Of a stretch of DNA of 64,000 nucleotides, positions 35,561-46,197 are shown piece by piece. Origin of the DNA: Nectonema munidae. Lineage: Eukaryota > Nematomorpha > Nectonematoida > Nectonematidae. The DNA lies in assembly GCA_030549495.1 (NCBI GenBank), contig JAUIRK010000916.1:99501-163500 (forward strand). The letters are read 5' to 3'. Under the pieces are notes generated by a model. The model saw only the letters and a program-made list of their open reading frames with translations, was not told the origin of the DNA and searched no databases. Within the stretch, counting starts at the first letter, position 1. Each line of letters starts with the position of its first letter. The position numbers and the translations under genes are program-made.

Positions 35561-35694
35561 CCCCCCCCAGCACTAATAGGGTTAACTTTGAATCTTCTAC
35601 CTGTCACTTAACCGGTTAAAAATCCATAAATTTTAAGATAATTAGACGGCCAATTAATCGGTACGAACACGACAAGATAAATCAAGAACAGGGG

Positions 35695-36437
35695 TCACTA
35701 AATTTTTCTTAATGAGGTGCCCATATTAGTGAAGATTGGCTAAACACTGGCCGGATTTGTAGCCTCATTTTAGCATTGCGTTATAAACCATATAAAGAAA
35801 TTTTAAAGATAAAATACAAACACTGAACTCTGGTAAATAATAATAATTGACGTTGAGTTTGGAAAATATTGAATAAGGATGGAAAAAAGTTGCACCACAA
35901 TAAAGTGAATATGTGTATTTGATATTTGGGTCATCAAATAATAATTGGTTATGAAAGTCAACAGTAAACTTTATTTATTTCACATACATTAATTTTGAAA
36001 ATAAAAACGCCTCTCAAATTTTTCAATTGTTTCAAAAACTTTGTCCTAACGAAGAGCAAAATTGTCTCAATCGAAAACAAATATTGAAGTAAACAATAAA
36101 ATTCCATGATCTCTTTATGACCATCTTTTCTCAATTCGAATCAACTTAAACTCTTTGGTAAAGTTGGTTCAAAATCAATGTATACTTTTAGTTTGGCGTT
36201 AATCGTAATGTTTTTATTTTTGAAACGTAAATAAAAAAAATAAATCCTTAGAAAGAACCAAAACATTAAAATTCAGCAAACAATGAAATCTATTGTAAAA
36301 TTAAAAATTGAAGCATTTCTGACTGGTATTAATGAGTATGCTTCAAAACGTGATGAGCACTATCCAAGATAATTTTTCAGTATGTAAATGCGGTCGCGGG
36401 CTGGATGAAATGATCTTGCGGGCCGGATTTGATCTAT
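35695..36437. mobile_element. hAT-like MITE, right end truncated
   Basis: Left end caggggtcactaaatttttc with ggccgga further in. Near 36390-36430 come gcgggctgga and gcgggccggatttg, the usual subterminal words of Charlie-like hAT ends. The expected final aaacccctg end is not present, so the right terminus is lost at the junction with the following hAT relic. No ORF. Confidence 0.55.
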
Positions 36438-37345
36438 CATTTTTTTGAATCTATGAATTCTCTTAATCTTGCACGCAAGGAAAAGAGATCACAGTATTGC
36501 ATTAACAGCTTTTGAAATGAAGCTGGAATTATGGCATTCTTAGACAAGAAAAATTTTGCTCGATTGAACATATTTGTTGATGAAAATAAGATTTTCATCA
36601 ATAAAGATATCCTGGAAGCCATAAAACACATTCTAGCATATGTTAGCCAAGAAATTTCTCTTTATTTTCCTAACCTATAAAAATTTAAAAAATACTGTCA
36701 ATTTATCAAAAACGGTTTATAATCTCGATTAGTAATCTGGCCTCAGAAGACTCCTTAATTCAAGACCAGATTAATGATTCGATTATTTATTGAGGAGGTG
36801 CAAATCATAGCGATTTTTCGATTGAAATTGGGCAGTCCTGTGCTGGTGTTGCAAAGATTGCTCTGAAAGTTCTTTTTCCATTTGCGACTACATATGAGTG
36901 TGAGCAAGCGCTTTCCATGCTACTTGGCATTAAAACCAAATCTCGAAACAGATCGGAAGTGGGTAATCATATGAGAGTTGCATTGGCCAAAACAGAGCCA
37001 AACTGATTTTGACAAAGCAGATGAATTCATCCCATTGACTTGTTCATTTACTTATTCAGACAATTTTTGAATAAACTTTTTTAAAATTTTTTTAGTACAG
37101 TAGTTTTTATGTTAATGTATTTTTTAAATGAGACCCGAGCTATTAAAAATTATAAACAACCGTCGACCTGAAATTTTACAAAGTTTGTGAACATCTCAAC
37201 AAGAGAACAAAATAATTCATATTTCATAGATCACTACTCATCGGAAAGTAATTAACTTTTTATGCCTCCTTATTGCTTTTTCGCCTCCCTTGAAATCACA
37301 TTTGAGGGGCCGTCGCCCCCGGATGTGCGCCTATGGGTTATATAT
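36438..37345 (+). pseudogene. hAT transposase (GTF2IRD2/ZBED5-like), C-terminal relic
   Basis: Frames on the + strand give AFLDKKNFARLNIFVDENK and HILAYVSQEISLYFPNL (36530-36660), then VLFPFATTYECEQALSML, LGIKTKSRNRSEVGNHMR and VALAKTEPN (about 36870-37005), the standard C-terminal hAT segment of this type. Several stops separate the pieces. The segment closes with ggatgtgcgcctatgg at about 37345, a hAT end of the gcgcacatcc family. Left end not found. Confidence 0.7.
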
Positions 37346-37874
37346 TATAATATATTTAATGATAAATAATTAATTCAGCACAGTGGCAGATCGAGAAATT
37401 TCTTATAGAGGTGGCTGAAATCTATTTAAATTTTTTGCAATTTTGCTAAAAGTCTTCAGAGAATATGACAGCTGTATTATGTCTTTTACAATCACTAATT
37501 ACCTATGTTTTCATATTTTTAACATTATTTTGCCATGAATAAATTGCAAACATTTATTTTTTATACATGTAAGGGTGTACAATAGTAAGGGTAATTTTCG
37601 AAGCCATTTTTCATAGGGTGGGGGCTAGGCCAAATGAGGACAAATTACATACTTGTTTCTTTAAACGATATAACCTCTGAAGGGACTACTATATTAACAA
37701 TATAAAAGCACCTTATTACGGGTTACTATTTCATTTTTTTATAATCACGCCTTCTCATTTCAATGTGCCTTCAGTTCCCTTACTTCTCTCATACCCAAAT
37801 ATTTCTACTATAATAAATTACGATTGTAAGAAAAAAACTTGACAAATGATTTTTGGAAAAAAACTGCTTTTTAC
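37346..37874. other. Intergenic DNA
   Basis: No gene recognised. It starts with cagtggcagatcgagaaatt near 37381, which looks like a MITE end, but no partner was found. The rest is AT-rich. Confidence 0.35.
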
Positions 37875-38010
37875 CAATTTGATTGACACTTTCACCTCAT
37901 TTTTACACTGTAATGTCCAAAAAGAAATACAGAAATGAAAAACATGGACGATATTGTTTTAAAATATTATTTAAATTTGAAGGATTTTTAGTGAGAATTT
38001 TATCCTCAAT
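37875..38010. repeat. Single diverged satellite monomer near NPRL2
   Basis: Reads caatttgattgacactttca, then tgtccaaaaagaaatacaga, aatgaaaaacatggac and aatttgaaggatttttag, in the order found in the 31.5-35.2 kb monomers. It is a lone, heavily diverged unit about 410 bp upstream of the NPRL2 start, with no terminal repeats around it. Confidence 0.6.
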
Positions 38011-38415
38011 CAAAATGAGTTTTTTGAGAAAATTGATTTTTTTTTCTTCAGAAATGTGAAACTTGATGCGGATATCCGATACATTCGTTACATCTCTAAT
38101 ATATATTAAGGGAAGATGATATAGGTAACATGAGTCATGTTCATTAAAGTTCATGATAAGTTTTTATGATATATACTAATTTTTTATGACTTTTTATATG
38201 TGTTAATTATATTTGAGACATTTTTATAAACTAATTTAAATTTTTGAATCATTTATTTAAAAGTTTTAAATTATTATAATTAATATTTTATTTCTTATGT
38301 TAAAGATTAACTTTTTTTTTAGTATTTAGCAATTAATTAAATTTTATTCATCAATACTACTTCAAAATTCAATTAGCTTACCTACACTCGAAAATGTTTC
38401 CGTTCAATTAGGCCG

Positions 38416-38427
38416 ATGATGAAATGA
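38416..38427 (+). promoter_or_regulatory. Three-codon upstream ORF overlapping the NPRL2 start
   Basis: ATG ATG AAA TGA occupies 38416-38427. The A of its stop is base 38427, and the main ATG is 38424-38426, so the two overlap by four bases (ATGA). A ribosome starting at 38416 would end exactly on the NPRL2 start. Such minimal overlapping uORFs usually lower initiation or cause re-initiation. Functional effect is inferred only. Confidence 0.5.
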
Positions 38428-39617
38428 ATGAACTAAGAGCAATATTTTTTAGCGAGTTTGATTATAAAGCTGGACCTGTCATTGTGTATCAGTATCCAAA
38501 CCATTTTCTTTCTAAAAATATTTTTGACTCTTTGTCTTTCTACATCATTACAAAGCATCATTTGCTTGGAAGAGTCATCACTATAAACGTTTATCAGCAA
38601 GAAATAAAGATCATGGGTTGTCCTGTGTACATTGAAGACCACAGATATTCAAGAAATCTTTATATTTTCAACTTTGGCTTCATATTTCATTCTTCTCTTG
38701 ATTGCAGGAAGTATGAGTCTGTCATAAAAAAACTTTCCATTTGCATGCATCAACTTGAAGAAGAACGTCATTTCCTCTCTTCGTTAGAGTCCAAGGGCGT
38801 GGTTGAAAAATTTGTTCTTCAGTTATATCATGACTTGAATGAAAATGGCTTTTCTTCTATTCAAATTTTGCCAGATTACATTATAAATCTAAAAGTAATG
38901 TCAACGTATCAAGTTTTTCTTCCTATTTCCGATTCCTATGATGATCAATATGATCATTTGGTGCCTGTATTGAAACATACCCCAGATTATGTAAGAAATG
39001 ATATTATTAATTCATTTACATATACTTGTAATAAACTTCTTCCATATTTGAATGGTTTTGATCACATTGAAAAAATCGCTCACATCAGTCACACCGATAT
39101 TTTAATTGTTAGAACTCTTGTTCATTATCTTTTGAAGAAGAATTTGGTCAAGCTCATTTCTATCTTTAAGTATAGTAATACATATGCGTGTTTACCAGGT
39201 ATTCAAAAATTCTGGTCCTCTCTAGACTTACAAAAAAAGTGTATTTCTTTTGTGGCTTTAAGTGCTATGGATCTGCCCAGCTTTAATGACTTGTTTTCGT
39301 TATATACTCATTTTGTCCATGGCGTTACCTTACAATGCTTCATCAAAGTCAATGAAATTCTTCTGAAGAAAACAAACATTAAGAAATTAGTATGCTTTGG
39401 TCTGGTTTACGATATAATTACAGTAATACAGCCATATCCTCTCTTTTGCCCTGATAATGAAAACAATGCCATCATTGATTCTTATAGGAAGAGTGTATTA
39501 GCGTTGTGCAATGGAAGAAACTGCTTGGACAAAATATTGTGCATATTAAATGCTAAACATGATGAATTTCTATCATTTATCAAAAAACATCCTTGCATTA
39601 AATTGATATATAAATAA
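38424..39617 (+). CDS. NPRL2: NPRL2, GATOR1 complex subunit
   Basis: A 397-residue homologue of nitrogen permease regulator 2-like (human protein 380). With NPRL3 and DEPDC5 it forms GATOR1, the GAP for RagA/B that shuts down TORC1 at the lysosome when amino acids are scarce. Seen here: IFFSEF at residues 7-12, AGPVIVYQYP at 16-25, FYIITK at 39-44, MGCPVYIEDHRYSRN at 64-78, and NFGF next. Arg77 in YSRN lines up with the human arginine finger Arg78, so GAP activity is likely kept. Later blocks: LLPYLNGFDHIEKIA, LVKLISIFKYSNTYAC, and C-terminal HPCIKLIYK. The frame is intronless. The in-frame stop TAG at 38409-38411 leaves the ATG at 38424 as the only possible first codon in this exon; a 5' untranslated exon cannot be excluded. 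AATAAA overlaps the stop. MEA1 follows on the same strand. Confidence 0.95.
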   Translation: MNELRAIFFSEFDYKAGPVIVYQYPNHFLSKNIFDSLSFYIITKHHLLGRVITINVYQQEIKIMGCPVYIEDHRYSRNLYIFNFGFIFHSSLDCRKYESVIKKLSICMHQLEEERHFLSSLESKGVVEKFVLQLYHDLNENGFSSIQILPDYIINLKVMSTYQVFLPISDSYDDQYDHLVPVLKHTPDYVRNDIINSFTYTCNKLLPYLNGFDHIEKIAHISHTDILIVRTLVHYLLKKNLVKLISIFKYSNTYACLPGIQKFWSSLDLQKKCISFVALSAMDLPSFNDLFSLYTHFVHGVTLQCFIKVNEILLKKTNIKKLVCFGLVYDIITVIQPYPLFCPDNENNAIIDSYRKSVLALCNGRNCLDKILCILNAKHDEFLSFIKKHPCIKLIYK

Positions 39618-40854
39618 ATCTATTTTAACTTGTTCTATGTTTATATACATTATGGGGGGGGGGGGAGATCTTCTTTTTTCAACGTAGATTTTTTTAGTCT
39701 AAAATTCATGATTATTTTTTTTTTCTTCAGATAATTCAAAGATGGCGCCTTAATTAAGCTTATTCTAGAACACCTAGCGTTGCAATAAACAAAGAGTTCT
39801 TTATATCGCATTCCATTGTAAATGCTGTTGGATAAAACACAGTATGATGATACATTTAAAAAAATGACAAAGTATGATCAAAATTTTAAACTAGTCGGAA
39901 GGGTTTTCTAAGTAGCCATAACAAATTGTTACTTTCCAAGTTAAAATTAAACAGCCACTATACTTGTCCAAGCGTCTTCCTAGAGTTTATATTCGGTAGT
40001 TTAAAATATTGCTTTGCTTTTAATTCTCGATTTATACCTTTCTAAATTCATTATTCCAATTTTAAGAAAGTTTTTTTGATATTTAATTTACTTTGAAAAA
40101 AAAACCACTCAATTATCTGATATTGGTTTTTTTGTAGAGTCAGTCCACTTTTTTGTTTTAAAGAAAACCTCGAAATCATATCAAATAAAACAGTGAGCAC
40201 ACTTTAAATATACGGGAAAGTCTAGCTATACTGCAGTAATGTGTACTTGAACAAATATTTAAAAAGACAGGGATTTTACTCCCTTGTTTTCCCATTTTTA
40301 TTATTTGAAATGAAGCGTAGAGCAAACTTTATCATAAAAAAGTAGCAAATTGAATACACTGGAAATCTAGTAATAATGTAATAATATGAGAAAAATTAAT
40401 GAGGGGTTGTCTTCCGTGTCGAACCTCATTAGGTTTTGGAAGATATATATCCAATGAATATTATATATTATTTCTTTGCTGCCATAAAATCCGTGTTTGG
40501 TTTTCATAAAAACTTAGGCTATTTTTCATTATAATCAATGCATGATGCGAGAAAATATAATTGAAACATTAAACCTTGCAGACATACCACTGACCGACAA
40601 AATAAAATATTATGCAAATTCATTCAAAAAGGAAAGGACACTATCAATTTTCGAAAACAAAAGCCTAAACGGCTCAAAATCAGTATTTATTTCCTACTGT
40701 TTATTAAATTTGTAAAATTTGTTCAAAGATGGAAACGTGCTTTTTATAGTCATGGAAATATATTCCCCATAATTATTAAATAAAAAATAATTTTCATTAT
40801 ATTCTTTTTATTCAATGCCTTTCCTTTGAAATAGAATTAGCTTGTTTACACCTA
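39618..40854. other. Intergenic DNA between NPRL2 and MEA1
   Basis: Includes a G run (about 39653-39665), then AT-rich sequence with no ORF or recognised repeat. MEA1 promoter and 5' untranslated sequence must lie here if the chosen start is right. A possible acceptor, atagaattag, ends at 40840, just 14 bases before the ATG, so the 5' end may be spliced. Confidence 0.4.
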
Positions 40855-43800
40855 ATGGGTCTGAGAGTTGAACCAAATAGTGCTGGAGAAGTCTTTGATA
40901 ATAATTTATCAGGTAATTCGCTTTTTCTTTCTTCTTTTTGAAATAAAGATGTTTTATTTTCTAATCCCGGAGTGAACTCATTTTTGAAAGATATCTTTGT
41001 TTTTGCGTATAATCTCTGAACAACATCTTATAAAGTTTGTATTCGACAAAATATAAAATTTTAAGCATATTTGGTAGATAACATGAGACTGGGCCTTTGC
41101 GTGGCGTTAGTTTATTTTCTGAAAAAGCTGAAGTAATTAAATTTTCTATTGTTAACAATCGTCATTATTGATGCTAATAAGCCACGATCGTTCACATCCT
41201 TGCATGGCTCCACTTGCCTTGCGATGTGAAAAACGTATCCTAAAAATAGAAATGTGAATATTCATTAAAGCACCTTTTTTCATAATAAAAAAGAAATTTT
41301 AATCTCAGTATTTTTGCATCTCCACTTTACACTTGTGTGGATTCTCCTGCTCCCACTTTCACGCCAAATTTTTCTCTTAATTCAACTTTGAAGTCTTATT
41401 TTCACCATTTTTTCAAAAGGATTGTTTTGTTATAAATTTTTATAAACATACTTTCTTACGAAATAATTGTTTTTTAACAAAAATTAATGGTTTTTTAAGA
41501 ATGAGAAGACACTAGCCTGATAAACATTGTACCTGAAACGATCTCCAATCAAAATAATTGATCTAATATTTATATTAGTAGTCTTTAGGCATAAGCTTCA
41601 AATTATATTTTCTCCAATAAAACAATATCTTTGATAGCAGATACAGAATCAAAAATTATAAGAAGTAAACTCCTTACTTTGACAGCGGTGCAACTACTCC
41701 AAATAATTTTGGCCATAAGGATATAGCTTTATATATGTATTTTTTATTTATGAATAAAGATTTAAGAAAGTGCATGCATAATAGGGTTTGCTCCCGGTTC
41801 TGAAATACCGGGACGTTCCCGGTTCTAAAAATTTGGGAACCGTCTTGGAACCGAAAATTATTCCCGGTTCCGAGAATAACTTAGTTGCAATTGATTTATT
41901 TCACTATGCAATTCTTTGCATAAAACTTTACTGCACTTCATTCATATAAAATCTTTTTTTCATTGCCATCTCATTTTAATGGTAAACGGAGAAAAGTGTG
42001 CAAACGACAAAAGACTTTATTTTTCTTTTTTTTCTCTGCTACACACTTTTCTCGTTTGCACACTTTTCTCCTAGAACCATTTTGATGATAATGATATAGA
42101 AAGAAAAAGTGTACATCTGTTTATAATAAATCCAAAACGTCAATTTCATTGCATCTTTTTGCTTTATATATATATCTCCTTAAGGAACCGTTTGGAACGG
42201 GGATTTTTCGGTTTTGTAAGTTTTTTTCAGTATCGGTACCGGTTCCTAATTTTCGATACTTTTGCAAACCCTAATGCATAAAACAAGTTTCTATTTAAAA
42301 TATAAAAAGTGAATACATTGATACAAAGTAAATATGAAAGTCCTGAGGGAGCGATTTAGGCAGTCGGTGCAGGGAGACTTATTCCTCGAGGAGAACGGGG
42401 GAGGGGATGGTACTAAAAATATAGACAACTTCTGATTTTTATGAACGAACTGGTATATTTTATATATATTTCCCTTCCTTCTACCAGATCAAGATGTCGT
42501 CTTTTTTACATCCATGATCCTTTACACTTGTCCATTTCTTACATTGATTTTGATTAGCGTTGAAAATTTATATTTTTATAACTTTTTCAATTTGGCTGTG
42601 GCAGTAAGTTGAAGATTTGAGAATAAATTGTTTTTAAAGATTATTTCAGTTCTCCATGCAATCAAGATATTTTGAGATTATATACACTAGATTAAATATG
42701 ATTATTAACTGCTAATAACAATTTAACTGCCACAATACTTAACCCTATTAGTGCTGGATAAAATTTATCTGCTCAAATGCTGGAGGCAGTGCTGACCTAC
42801 GTTACGGTTCGAAAAAAATTTTGTATTTTCAAACTTGACTTTTTTTCCTACCATAAAATTGTATTGAAATTTTGAAAAAAAAATCGAAACGTAATATCGT
42901 AATCAAACATGCTCAAAAAGATTTCTTTGATGCTTTTATCTTGCGAATACAGGCCTCCAATATTCTTTAGTGCACTCATTGCATATTAATATTATGCTTC
43001 AATTTTTATACATAAAGGAAGTTAATTTGAAATAATATAGTTCGTTACGCAAAATTCTAAACCATCAAATTCGATATATAATGTTAAATAACAAATGCAT
43101 GGATAAATTTATCACTAAACCCGTTAACGACCACAATTATCAGACGATATCTAATGTAAAGCAGAAGATTTGTATTAAAGAGCTTTGATAAACGCAGACG
43201 ATTTTATTTTTGTAAAGTCGACTATAGTCGATTTACAGGTTAAAGAGTTTACTGGTTAAAATGTATTTCATACCAAAAAATTCATAATTTCAAAATTCAC
43301 AAACTGTTTCAATAATTACTTCTCTAATTAACCCAAAGTACCATAGAAATCAGACGATATCTAAAAAACGCAGACGATTTGTATTCAAAGTCATTGAAAA
43401 AAGCAGACGAATATGAAATTACTTATGTTCCCAAATGGGAGCATTGGGACTTAATGGGTTAAATAAATAAATAAATTTGCTAATCAATCTTTTGTATAAT
43501 TAATTACCTATATTATATTTATATCATCCATATATATAATATATGATGTTCTTTATGTATTATATTACATGTGTTTGGGGTGAACAAATAAATCCTAAAA
43601 CCTTATTAACTGGAATATGATATCACTCAAGTAACGGGTTTGAACTTGAAACTCACAGGTTCGATAAAAAAATGTACCAATGATCGAAATCATACCGAAC
43701 TTTAACATTTTTCGTAGTTTATTTTTTTTTCGCACGTAATTCAGGATCGTATTTTTTACAAAAAAAGTTATCGTACCGTAATTTCGAAGCGTAACGTACT

Positions 43801-46055
43801 GTATGCCACCAATGGGGGCGCTTTGTGCCCTCCCCGCCTGCAGCACTAAGAGGGTTAGTAAATGTTAAATGGATTAATTTGTGTAGCATTATTTTAGATG
43901 TTGGTAATAATGCTGATCAAAGTGAAGAATCTGATAGCGATGATACAAACTTCAATAATTACGAACTTCTATGTCAAGAAGATCAACTTGATCACAGTGA
44001 AGAAGTGAGTGTTATATATATACATTGCCTGTATGCTTCCATTTTTTTTAAATATAATAATAATATAACCGTATCCAAATAAGTATTTTCGTTCGAAACT
44101 AGTTTTGCATTTAGCTTAAATTTATTACAAAATCTCTTCTGTCATTTTTCAGTTTCAATTTTTTCTTTTAATTCTTCTAAAGTTAACAATGGATTTGATT
44201 CTACTTAACCTTTAAAGTATAGCAATTTTTCAGAAGATAATGAACATTTTTTGTATATCATTCCTTTTTTAATGGTAAAATTTACTATACTATCTTGATA
44301 TACTTGCAAAAAGCTTTACCCTTGAATTTTTAAGTGATAGAAAAGTAGCTTATAAAATAGCTAAGCCATTAATATTTACCATTTTAATAGTTCCTACTTT
44401 TTTTCATTTGATGTCTTGTTATAAATTGATTGAATACAAAATAAAAAAAATTCTCTATCATATGTGTATTTTGAGTGTTCTAAACAGACCAATACGAATA
44501 TATTGCGATGTTTAAAAAATAAATTATGAATTTTATGTGGTTTTTTTATGTACTAAGGAAATTTTGTAAATTTATCTTGTATTTTAAAGGAAAAATCGAG
44601 AAAACCTATACAATGTACAATGATCTCATTTGTATTGATTGTAAAATTTCAGACTTAGGAGATGTTCTGGAGTTAGATAGATGTAGTACGCGCTATACAT
44701 TTTACTTTATACGGTACAATATTAAAAAAATTAAATTAAAAAAGAAGAAAATGGTAGGTTTTAACCGATGACTTTTCTTTCTCTGTATAGGGACGTATTA
44801 ATAAAAAATAATTGTGTTGGGTTTGAAGCGGATTTAACATGCTTATAGAAATTGATGTGTCCATTATAATCAAAAATATTCCTGAATTTAGTAATGACAT
44901 TTCATATTCTAATTAATACTCACTGCCTTCGAATATATATTAAATATGTCTTCCACATATATCTCACACCCAAAATTGCTTTTATAATTAGATTTTAAAT
45001 TTATTTTTTCCTGGTAAACCCCAGGGATTTCATTCCAAAAGTTTCTGGTTCGATTACAGATGTACCCATCTTTTGTTTTGTTCAATCTGATGCTATCCCG
45101 TTGACGCCAGAAAACGCATCCGGTCAAGAAATGCATCACGGTCTAATGAAAAAATGTCCCCCAAATTTGTGTACGTCTTACCAATGAGATGGATTCGGGA
45201 ACAAAGGACGTTAAAGAAATTTTTTATGTACTTTGGCTCCTAAGTTAGCTGTAAATTACCATTTGAGGGTGATTTAATCATTTTTCAGGGGTAATGAAGC
45301 ACTGTGGAATTATTTTTTTTCCGTAAAACCTATATGAGAAGCCAGACTATTATTTTTTGAAGCAGTTGGTAATGAGACGTTTTACATGTGAACGGTAAAA
45401 GCGCCACCAAAAATTATATTTGGGTAATCGTCTTGAAAAGTTTAGGAATAGCATGATATCCGAAAATAATGCTATTCTTAATTCCTTTATTTCTTTTAAA
45501 AAAAATTAGCGAGATTTTTTCTTTCAAAAATCCTCCCAACTACTAGTTAATATTTATTAATTTTAATGTTTCGTTTTAGTGAATAAATGCTAATTCACAT
45601 AACCAAGCTTACATTACTTGATTATAATGATTATATCCAAACTTGATCATTTTATATCTTTATTTAGGATGAATATTTCTCAGAAGGAGTTTGTTCTGGT
45701 GATGAAACTGTAGACTTTTCCGATAAAAATTCTCAATATTGTCCGAGAGATATCAATATTGATGCTGGTATGGTAATCAATCAATATAATGCTCTCTTGA
45801 AAATTGATAATCTTAAGGACTGTATCATAATAGTTACGTTGCCTAGTATACATATAATTCTAATGTGATTAGAAATTGAGTTTCATGAAAATATATTACA
45901 ACAAAGGAATATTCTAGTGTTTTCTTTTTTAAGATGTTGTGCAGAAAAAGATGTTGGAAATAAATATTCCGTCAACTTATATTCCAGCTTGGGCAGCTCA
46001 AGTCCGTGAAGAAGAGTGGAAAGGCCAATTAATTGCTAATTTGCGAAATAAGTGA
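40855..46055 (+). CDS. MEA1: MEA1 (male-enhanced antigen 1) homologue, four coding exons
   Basis: Coding exons 40855-40912, 43898-44004, 45668-45767 and 45934-46055 (387 nt, 128 residues). All junctions are GT-AG and keep frame (phases 1, 0, 1). N-terminus MGLRVEPNSAGEVFD; middle acidic SEESDSDD, then NNYELLCQEDQ, then DETVDFSD; C-terminus VVQKKMLEINIPSTYIPAW and AAQVREEEWKGQLI. The end fits the MEA1 family pattern of hydrophobic helix, P-x-WA and EexWk, and the NYELL block fits its GYxPL motif. The protein is small, acidic and of unsettled biochemical role; human MEA1 was found through testis expression. Intron 1 (2985 nt) is filled with MITEs, intron 2 (1663 nt) holds a SINE, intron 3 is 166 nt. 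AATAAA at 46192-46197 is the probable poly(A) signal. A further upstream coding exon is possible. Confidence 0.8.
41782..42273. mobile_element. hAT-type MITE with perfect 8 bp duplication
   Basis: Ends tagggtttgctcccggttc and, inward from the right, tagggtttgcaaaagtatcg. Target duplication atgcataa at 41774-41781 and 42274-42281 is exact. Internal cccggttc/ggaacc words repeat near both ends. Also inside is a pair of facing words cgtttgcacac and gtgtgcaaacg (41995-42065). Length 492 bp, no ORF. It lies in MEA1 intron 1. Confidence 0.88.
42788..43812. mobile_element. Nested MITE with cgttacg..ttcgaaa ends
   Basis: Left cagtgctgacctacgttacg then gttcgaaa. Right, read inward, ggtggcatacagtacgttac then gcttcgaaa. 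The arms are an imperfect inverted repeat of about 28 bp. No clean target duplication was found. It sits inside the 42739-43858 element and itself contains the TTAA MITE at 43116-43462. Confidence 0.6.
43116..43462. mobile_element. TTAA MITE (cccattaacgacca family), innermost nest
   Basis: Left (c)taaacccgttaacgacc with its TTAA altered, right TTAA at 43459-43462 with inward ttaacccattaagtcccaat. Internal words cagacgatatcta and gcagacgattt each occur twice or more, in a roughly mirrored layout around gtcgactatagtcg. The same family is present as a 111 bp copy at 61733-61843. Confidence 0.7.
44005..45004. other. MEA1 intron 2, first part
   Basis: AT-rich intron sequence. Two short ORFs (44526-44771 +, 44909-45139 -) have no support and the second partly overlaps the SINE. 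No splice-compatible extra exon was found that joins in frame. Confidence 0.4.
45005..45220 (+). repeat. tRNA-derived SINE (aaggacgttaaa tail) in MEA1 intron 2
   Basis: Degenerate head with a B-box-like ggttcgattacag (near 45045). Then comes the shared body: cgttgacgccaga, cgcatccggtcaagaaatgc, and the tail ttcgggaacaaaggacgtta. It aligns end to end with the copy at 54736-54987. The A box is eroded. Confidence 0.75.
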
Positions 46056-46197
46056 TCCAAGAATATGTTTTTCCTATGTTGTTGATAGCCATTTCTCGTA
46101 TCAAGATTAATATTCATTATTCATAAGATTGATATGAGATAATCCTACTATTTTATTTTTAAATACTAATTTTGTAAATATTTTTTTATTTAATAAA

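Larger units (their letters stand above)
29889..35585. mobile_element. Giant non-coding TTAA element with two internal tandem arrays
   Basis: TTAA at 29889-29892 and 35582-35585. Inverted ends ccctattagtgctgg and ccagcactaataggg, each followed inward by a C/G run and a gcgtaaa/ttttacgc word. The interior, about 5.7 kb, is a left tandem array (29985-30790), a middle AT-rich spacer, a right tandem array (31480-35187) and a unique right flank (35188-35560). No transposase. TTAA with CCC termini is the piggyBac signature, so it should depend on an enzyme encoded elsewhere. A related right end lies at 1-536, and related left-type repeats at 2886-3324 and 15892-16100. Confidence 0.85.
42739..43858. 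mobile_element. TTAA MITE (ccctattagtgctgg family) in MEA1 intron 1
   Basis: Left ttaaccctattagtgctgg, TTAA at 42739-42742. Right end, read inward, ctaaccctcttagtgctgc, so the right TTAA has become TTAG (43855-43858). Same family as 29889-35585 but only the outer 40-60 bp is shared. The body is occupied by a different nested MITE. Its right border lies 40 bp before MEA1 exon 2. Confidence 0.8.

Noticed and set aside
37903-38154. 83-codon minus-strand ORF upstream of NPRL2
   Set aside because: It overlaps the orphan satellite monomer and shows no protein family pattern.
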